Positions 57,721 through 64,000 of a DNA stretch of 64,000 nt are shown piece by piece. This DNA comes from Panulirus ornatus (lineage: Eukaryota; Arthropoda; Malacostraca; Decapoda; Palinuridae). Every line of letters starts with the position of its first letter. Within the stretch, counting starts at the first letter, position 1. The notes beneath the pieces were generated by a model. The model saw only the letters and a list, made by a program, of their open reading frames with translations, did no database searches and was not told where the DNA came from. The stretch covers positions 6,502,501 to 6,566,500 of the forward strand of contig NC_092251.1 in assembly GCF_036320965.1 (NCBI RefSeq). Direction: 5' to 3'. The position numbers and the translations under genes are program-made.

Positions 57721-59750
57721 ACCCTCAGTCCTGTGTCAGTCTAGCAAGAACTGAGATTTATTGATTCACCTAATTAACAATGCCTTGTAAAACTGATGCA
57801 TCTCAGTCTGAGAAATTCTAGGCTTCTAAGATACCTCTGGTAATTGCTACTCTCAGATCATTGTAAGTTAAACTGCCTGTAGTCTCATAACTGAATTGCT
57901 GCTTACCTGTTTTCTTTCATTAGTTTGTAAACTGGTTATATTAGGTAGATGAGGATGGATGTCATATGATTACCAATATGAAATTAAAATCAATGCAAAA
58001 TGTGAAGTTGACTTGATGGCAAAGCACAAAGCTTTCTGTTTTGTTCCTCAGGAGGCTATTGCTTTACATACGTCAGTGTTAGCTCACAGCTAATCCAACT
58101 GTTATTCTCCACTTTGGGGTTGTCTAGATATAGGTACCTGCCATAAGCTGTGGAAAGTATATAGGAGACAAACCAATTTCAAGTGGTATGGGTACAACGG
58201 ATATGGACTGACCTCCTGAAGTTTAACCTATCATCTGTGAACAAGAGACTGATCTGATTTCTTGAAAAGAAAGACAAATCTGCCCCATACTAGTAAAGAA
58301 ACTTGAATCAATGGATGCTGCCATGTGGTAAATGAATTTTGGAAAGAAAAAAAACTAATGAGCTAGTAACCAGGACTCTGCATACATCTGGTATTCACAG
58401 TAAATTCAGTGGGTTTTACCATTTAGACTGTGTGGTCAAAGGTAATATTTAAGAAAGACATGAGAATTTTTGTACCTTAAGCCTGACTGTCAGGCTCAGA
58501 AAAGGAAGACACCTGGATAGCCTGGTTTTGTTCTCTGTCAAAAATACCTTTGACATTTCATTTTCAAAATGAAAATGAATGAATGAAAGTACTGAAAATA
58601 GGTTAATGAAGACTGCTTCAGTTCATGTCAAACCAAGACATGAAAATATCAGGTACAATGTACCATGACCATCACCAACATACCAAGAAATCCCTTTTAT
58701 GTTCTTTCAAAAACTAGCAAAATACAAGATGTTAATGAAGTGGCTGCAATTACCATTTGCAGTTTGAGTAAGTGAGTATTGTGTTTTACAGGTTCACGAA
58801 ATTCCATGTCCTTTCAGATCAGTGTATATTGTCTGTTTTCCAGACAAAATTTCAACATTGCATGGTACGTGCATATACATACATACATTTGTACAGTAAA
58901 ACCCTTGAAAGTCATAACTGCAAATCTCTTACAAAGTATACAAAATTTATTTATGAAAAAGCTACATTATGCTGTAAATTTGCCAACCTTCATTTGATAA
59001 TGACTGCCTTAACATAACTCTAGTATAGCTCTGAAGACTGTCATAATCACATGCAGGAAAAAAAGGACGTCATGATAATACATAAAAATTATTGTAATAA
59101 AAAAAGAAATTATCTACCAGAACAGTATTAACATTCAGACACCCCTGATTGTATGGGGAAGTCCCTTATCAGATAATCTATATTCTTGGTTGGAACACGT
59201 TCCTGCTTACCCTTCACCTCAAGTTGCCAAGCAGAATTAATACTTGTCTGAAAATTAAAATTAAAGACAAAACAATTTGCCAATTCCAAACACACAAGCA
59301 ACTGGATGCATACAGGTAATTGCCAAGGAAGGTCTGATAAGAAAATGATAAATAATTTGGACACAAATTCATTACTAATTTTTTCCACTCTAGACTGAAA
59401 AAATGCATCAAGCTTTATTTCATAAAGTGTGGATTTCCAAAACCATTTCTAGCTTGTGGTACTATGACCATTAGAAATGCAACCTCTGAGGTATGTAGCA
59501 TGTTATGGTTTCAAATAACTTTTGAATTGCTGAAGTTTTTAACCATAAAACCCTAGGGTACCTTTCATGAGGCTGCATCTCACATAGAAGCATAGAAATG
59601 ATGGACTCATTTGAAATAAGAGGGTCCTCAACTGGATTGGACTCCTCTATACCCAATGATAATGATAAAGCCTCACCAAAGGTCACTTCTCAATCATGAA
59701 GTAACCACTTCTATGCAAAGTCTGGAAACACCAACAGCCTGATATATATA
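57721..59750. other. No gene recognised (2.0 kb)
   Basis: AT-rich. A single TIR-like sequence, TACAGTAAAACCCTTGAAAG, at about 58892-58911 resembles the ends of the small element at 12069-12401, but no partner was seen. Confidence 0.45.
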
Positions 59751-61223
59751 TTGCAGTGGAATGGTATTGCAGTGGAATTTATTAAAAAAGGGGGTGACTG
59801 TATTGTTGACTGGTTGGTAAGGTTATTTAATGTATGTATGACTCATGGTGAGGTGCCTGAGGATTGGTGGAATGCGTGCATAGTGCCATTGTACAAAGGC
59901 AAAGGGGATAAGAGTGAGTGCTCAAATTACAGAGGTATAAGTTTGTTGAGTTTTCCTGGTAAATTATATGGGAGGGTACTGATTGAGAGGGTGAAGGCAT
60001 GTACAGAGCATCAGATTGGGGAAGAGCAGTGTGGTTTCAGAAGTGGTAGAGGATGTGTGGATCAGGTGTTTGCTTTGAAGAATGTATGTGAGAAATACTT
60101 AGAAAAGCAAATGGATTTGTATGTAGCATTTATGGATCTGGAGAAGGCATATGATAGAGTTGATAGAGATGCTCTGTGGAAGGTATTAAGAATATATGGT
60201 GTGGGAGGCAAGTTGTTAGAAGCAGTGAAAAGTTTTTATCGAGGATGTAAGGCATGTGTACGTGTAGGAAGAGAGGAAAGTGATTGGTTCTCAGTGAATG
60301 TAGGTTTGCGGCAGGGGTGTGTGATGTCTCCATGGTTGTTTAATTTGTTTATGGATGGGGTTGTTAGGGAGGTAAATGCAAGAGTTTTGGAAAGAGGGGC
60401 AAGTATGAAGTCTGTTGGGGATGAGAGAGCTTGGAAAGTGAGTCAGTTGTTGTTCGCTGATGATACAGCGCTGGTGGCTGATTCATGTGAGAAACTGCAG
60501 AAGCTGGTGACTGAGTTTGGAAAAGTGTGTGGAAGAAGAAAGTTAAGAGTAAATGTGAATAAGAGCAAGGTTATTAGGTACAGTAGGGTTGAGGGTCAAG
60601 TCAATTGGGAGGTGAGTTTGAATGGAGAAAAACTGGAGGAAGTGAAGTGTTTTAGATATCTGGGAGTGGATCTGGCAGCGGATGGAACCATGGAAGCGGA
60701 AGTGGATCATAGGGTGGGGGAGGGGGCGAAAATCCTGGGGGCCTTGAAGAATGTGTGGAAGTCGAGAACATTATCTCGGAAAGCAAAAATGGGTATGTTT
60801 GAAGGAATAGTGGTTCCAACAATGTTGTATGGTTGCGAGGCGTGGGCTATGGATAGAGTTGTGCGCAGGAGGATGGATGTGCTGGAAATGAGATGTTTGA
60901 GGACAATGTGTGGTGTGAGGTGGTTTGATCGAGTGAGTAACGTAAGGGTAAGAGAGATGTGTGGAAATAAAAAGAGCGTGGTTGAGAGAGCAGAAGAGGG
61001 TGTTTTGAAGTGGTTTGGGCACATGGAGAGGATGAGTGAGGAGAGATTGACCAAGAGGATATATGTGTCGGAGGTGGAGGGAACAAGGAGAAGAGGGAGA
61101 CCAAATTGGAGGTGGAAAGATGGAGTGAAAAAGATTTTGTGTGATCGGGGCCTGAACATGCAGGAGGGTGAAAGGAGGGCAAGGAATAGAGTGAATTGGA
61201 GCGATGTGGTATACCGGGGTTGA
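59751..61223 (+). CDS. LINE reverse transcriptase, 490-codon open frame
   Basis: Open from the truncation point to the natural stop after VVYRG. It carries [57 protein letters not shown] and the full C-terminal region. It differs from the 629-codon copy at only a handful of positions in their overlap. It lacks the endonuclease and so is not autonomous, but all RT catalytic aspartates are present. Confidence 0.9.
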   Translation: MQWNGIAVEFIKKGGDCIVDWLVRLFNVCMTHGEVPEDWWNACIVPLYKGKGDKSECSNYRGISLLSFPGKLYGRVLIERVKACTEHQIGEEQCGFRSGRGCVDQVFALKNVCEKYLEKQMDLYVAFMDLEKAYDRVDRDALWKVLRIYGVGGKLLEAVKSFYRGCKACVRVGREESDWFSVNVGLRQGCVMSPWLFNLFMDGVVREVNARVLERGASMKSVGDERAWKVSQLLFADDTALVADSCEKLQKLVTEFGKVCGRRKLRVNVNKSKVIRYSRVEGQVNWEVSLNGEKLEEVKCFRYLGVDLAADGTMEAEVDHRVGEGAKILGALKNVWKSRTLSRKAKMGMFEGIVVPTMLYGCEAWAMDRVVRRRMDVLEMRCLRTMCGVRWFDRVSNVRVREMCGNKKSVVERAEEGVLKWFGHMERMSEERLTKRIYVSEVEGTRRRGRPNWRWKDGVKKILCDRGLNMQEGERRARNRVNWSDVVYRG

Positions 61224-61417
61224 CGTGCTGTCAGTGGATTGAAGCAAGGCATGTGAAGCGTCTGGGGTAAACCATGGAAAGCTGTGTAGGTATGTATATT
61301 TGCGTGTGTGGACGTATGTATATACATGTGTATGGGGGGGGGTTGGGCCATTTCTTTTGTCTGTTTCCTTGCGCTACCTCGCAAACGCGGGAGACAGCGA
61401 CAAAGTATAATAAAAAA
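59751..61417 (+). mobile_element. 5'-truncated LINE copy with intact RT, short 3' UTR form
   Basis: Begins inside the RT fingers ([12 protein letters not shown]) after a TATATATATTG junction and runs to the tail module and A/T-rich end at about 61417. The 5' junction shows a short duplication, ATTGCAGTGGAAT repeated across 59752-59777. Confidence 0.9.
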
Positions 61418-61429
61418 AAAATAAAATAT

Positions 61430-61592
61430 AAAAGGGGGGCTGGAAATCCTCCCCTCTCTTTTTTTTTTTTTTTTTTTTCCCAAAAGAAGGAACAGAGAAG
61501 GGGGCCAGGTGAGGATATTCCCTCAAAGGCCCAGTACTCTGTTCTTAACGCTACCTTGCTAATGCGGGAAATGGCGAATAGTTTGAAAGAAA
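61430..61592 (+). mobile_element. 5'-truncated SINE abutting the LINE tail
   Basis: Starts at GGGGGGCTGGAAATCCTCCC directly after the LINE's A/T tail and ends GCTACCTTGCTAATGCGGGA then GCGAATAGTTTGAAAG. Confidence 0.8.
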
Positions 61593-61614
61593 GAAAAATA
61601 TATATATATATATA

Positions 61615-61722
61615 TATATTTTGCGTGTGTGGACGTATGTATATACATGTGTATGGGGGTGGGTTGGGCCATTTCTTTCGTCTGTTTCCTTGCGCTACCT
61701 CTCAAACGCGGGAGACAGTGGA
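61615..61722 (+). mobile_element. LINE tail fragment
   Basis: TTGCGTGTGTGGACGTATGT through GGGTTGGGCCATTTCTTTCG to CTACCTCTCAAACGCGGGAG. Only the last ~105 nt of the LINE are present, flanked by TA repeats on both sides. Confidence 0.8.
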
Positions 61723-61741
61723 AAAAAAAAATATATATATA

Positions 61742-62004
61742 TATATATTTTTTTCTTTTTCTTTCAAACTATTCGCCATTTCCCGTGTTAGCGAGGTAGC
61801 GTTAAGAACAGAGGACTGGGCCTTTGAGGGAATATCCTCACCTGGCCCCCTTCTCTGTTCCTTCTTTTGGAAAAAAAAAAAAAAAAAAAAAAAAAAAAAC
61901 AGAGGGAAGGATTTCCAGCCCCCCGCTCCCTCCCCTTTTAGTCACCTTCTACAACATGCAGGGAATATGTGGGAAGTATTCTTTCTCCCCTATCCCCAGG
62001 GATT
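61742..62004 (-). mobile_element. SINE copy, full length
   Basis: On the minus strand from ATCCCTGGGGATAGGGGAGA (61986-62004) to the tail module (61782-61802) and TTTGAAAGAAAAAG. The internal T-run is a 30-nt A-run on the plus strand. Confidence 0.86.
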
Positions 62005-62019
62005 TAATTGTGTGGTATA

Positions 62020-63845
62020 GAGTATTAGTAATGTGAGTGGAAATGGTAAACAGCTTGTGGAGTTTTGTGTTCTGAAAAAGGAATTGTTATTGGGAATACC
62101 TAGTATAAAAAGAGGAACACCAATAAGTATACATGTAGGAGACAATAAGTGGGCATTTCTGGATTGCATACTAATTAATAGGTGAGCAAAAGAGATATGA
62201 ATGTGCAGAGAGGGGCAGCTGGTGCGGTGTAATCATTACCTAGAAGAGGTAAAGACGAAGATTTGTACAGGCTTTTGGAAAAGAGGAAATGATTTGGGTG
62301 AGAAGAGCATGGTGAAAGTAAACTTGGAAGAGAAGCTTGTTTGAAGAGATACCAGGAGAGATTGAGCATAGCATCACAGAAGATGAGAGATGAACAGCTA
62401 TGAGAGTAGGAAGGAAGAAATATCTAAGGAAGCAGAGTTGACTTAGGCAAAAGAAATGTGTGGCATGTGGAAGGTGGGAGATGGGCATGTGAGAAATTAT
62501 AGAGTGGAAGGATGACGAAGTTAAGACGCAGGTGAAAGGTTAAAAGAGAGGTGTATCACTAGGAGTACTAGTGACTGGGAGATATACAAGAGAGAGCAGC
62601 AAAAGGTCAAGTAGAAGGTGCATGGGCTGAAAGAGTGAGGGTAAATGAGAATTTGGGGTATGCAAGTATTGCAAACTTCTTGGCTACTCCTTGGAGAATA
62701 AGATGGTTAATAGTGTGAGAAAACAAAGAGAACAAAGTAGGAACATCAGTGAAGGGGGAAAGGTCCAGTAGAGTTGAGGGACAAGTCAAATGGGAGGTAA
62801 GTTTGTATGGAGAAAAACCAAAGGAAGTGAAGTGTTTTATATATCTGGGAGTGGATTTGGCAGCAGATGGAACCATTGAAGCGGAAGTGAGTCACAGGGT
62901 GGGGGAGGGGGCGAAAGTTCTGGGAGTGTTGAAAAATGTGTGGAAGGCGAGAACATTATCTCGGAAAGCAAAAATGGGTAAGTTTGAAGGAATAGTGGTT
63001 CCAACAATGTTATATGGTTGCAAGGCATGGGCTATAGACAGGGGTGTGCAGAGAAGGGTGGATGTTTTAGAAATGAGATGTTTGAGGACAATATGTAGTG
63101 TGAGATGGTTTGATCGTGTAAGTAATGAAAGGGTAAGATATGTGTGGTAATAAAAAGAGTGTGGTTGCGAGTGCAAAAGAAGGTGCACTGAAATGGTTTG
63201 GTCACATAGAGAGAATGAGCGAGGGAAGATTTCACAAAGAGGATACATGTGTCGGAGGTGGAGGGAACGAGGAGAAGTGGGAGACCAAATTGGAGGTGGA
63301 TGGATGGAGTGAAAAAGATTTTGAGCAATCAGGCCTGAACATGCAGGAGGGTGAAAGGCGTGCAAGGAATAGAGTAAATTGGAACGATGTGGTATACCGG
63401 GGTTGACGTCCTGTCAATGGATTGAACTAGGGCATGTGAAGCGTCTGGGGTAAACCATGGAGAGTTTTGTGGGGCCTGGATGTGGAAAGGGAGCTGTGGT
63501 TTCGGTGCATTATACATGACAGCTAGAGATTGAGTGTGAACGAATGTGGCCTTTGTTGTCTTTTTCTAGCACTACCTCGCACACATGCGAGGGGAGGGGG
63601 TTGTCATTTCATGTGTGGCGGGCAGGTGACAGGAGTGAATAAAGGCAGCAAGTATGAATTATGTACACGTGTATATATGTATATGTCTGTGTATGTATAT
63701 ACATGTATGCGTTGAAATGTATAGGTATGTATATGTGTGTGTGTGGACGTGTACGTGTATACATGTGTATGTGGGTGGGTTGGGCCATTCTTTCATCTGT
63801 TTCCTAGCGCTACCTTGCTAAAGCAGGAGACCGACAAAGTATATT
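62020..63845 (+). mobile_element. Internally deleted, decayed LINE copy with long 3' UTR
   Basis: 62020-62290 corresponds to the endonuclease (GNGKQLVEFCVLKKELLLGI, DNKWAFLDCILIN). 62300-62760 is the linker. At about 62760 the sequence jumps into the post-RT region (SRVEGQVKWEVSLYGEK), so the whole RT core is missing. C-terminal coding runs to 63406, followed by the long 3' UTR and tail near 63800-63845. Stops and frameshifts (for example near 63145) show that it is old. Confidence 0.82.
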
Positions 63846-63884
63846 AAATATAATACGTATATATATTATTCTTATTATTTCTTT

Positions 63885-64000
63885 TTATACTTTGTCGCTG
63901 TCTCCTGCGTTAGCGAGGTAGCGCAAGGAAACAGATGAAAGAATGGCCCAACCCACCCACATACACATACATGCCCACACACGCACATATACATACCTAT
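63885..64000 (-). mobile_element. LINE 3' end running off the window
   Basis: Tail module TTTGTCGCTGTCTCCTGCGT, AGCGAGGTAGCGCAAGGAAA, then the CACA/TATA body of the 3' UTR. The element continues beyond the right edge. Confidence 0.85.

Overview
The window is eukaryotic genomic DNA. It has spliced genes with long introns, no operons, many (TA)n and (CA)n microsatellites, and dense non-LTR retrotransposons. Two host genes are recognisable, both conserved across animals. The repeat landscape suggests an arthropod and most probably a decapod crustacean. It consists of a very abundant non-LTR element with an AP-endonuclease and a reverse transcriptase, CR1-like fossils, and a pogo/jerky-like transposon. 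The taxon is inferred from general familiarity with such repeats and is not proven by the sequence.

Layout. 1-2.9 kb holds three unrelated minisatellites in a row. 3.1-4.1 kb is a decayed CR1-like LINE. 4.2-12.0 kb is mostly unrecognised AT-rich sequence with one decayed LINE and one SINE. 12.52-16.49 kb is SNRPD1 (Sm D1) on the minus strand in four exons, with one GC-AG intron and a small TIR element just past its stop. 18.42-38.90 kb is PPIL2, a U-box/cyclophilin protein, on the plus strand in eleven exons. The exons join to an uninterrupted 520-residue frame, and intron 9 (7.6 kb) is packed with LINE copies. 39-43.5 kb is a SINE/LINE mosaic plus an internally deleted pogo/jerky-like DNA transposon. 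45.2-54.5 kb is a LINE/SINE block present twice in nearly identical form; the second copy is interrupted by about 900 nt of pure G then pure T, almost certainly an assembly or consensus artefact. 54.5-59.7 kb is unrecognised AT-rich sequence with a minus-strand CR1-like fossil. 59.75-64 kb is again LINE and SINE.

Function. SNRPD1 and PPIL2 lie head to head about 1.9 kb apart. Sm D1 is a core protein of spliceosomal snRNPs, and PPIL2 has been found with spliceosomes, so the two may share expression, but no shared control element was identified.

The most interesting pattern is in the mobile DNA. The main LINE, a roughly 240-bp SINE and several orphan fragments end in the same tail module (CTACCTCGC-n-AACGCGGGA), which suggests the SINE is mobilised by the LINE. 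At least two LINE copies have 5' inversions with the geometry expected from twin priming. Several LINE copies keep long open reading frames with intact RT catalytic residues, which suggests recent activity. No prokaryotic-type system, CRISPR array, rRNA or convincing tRNA was seen.
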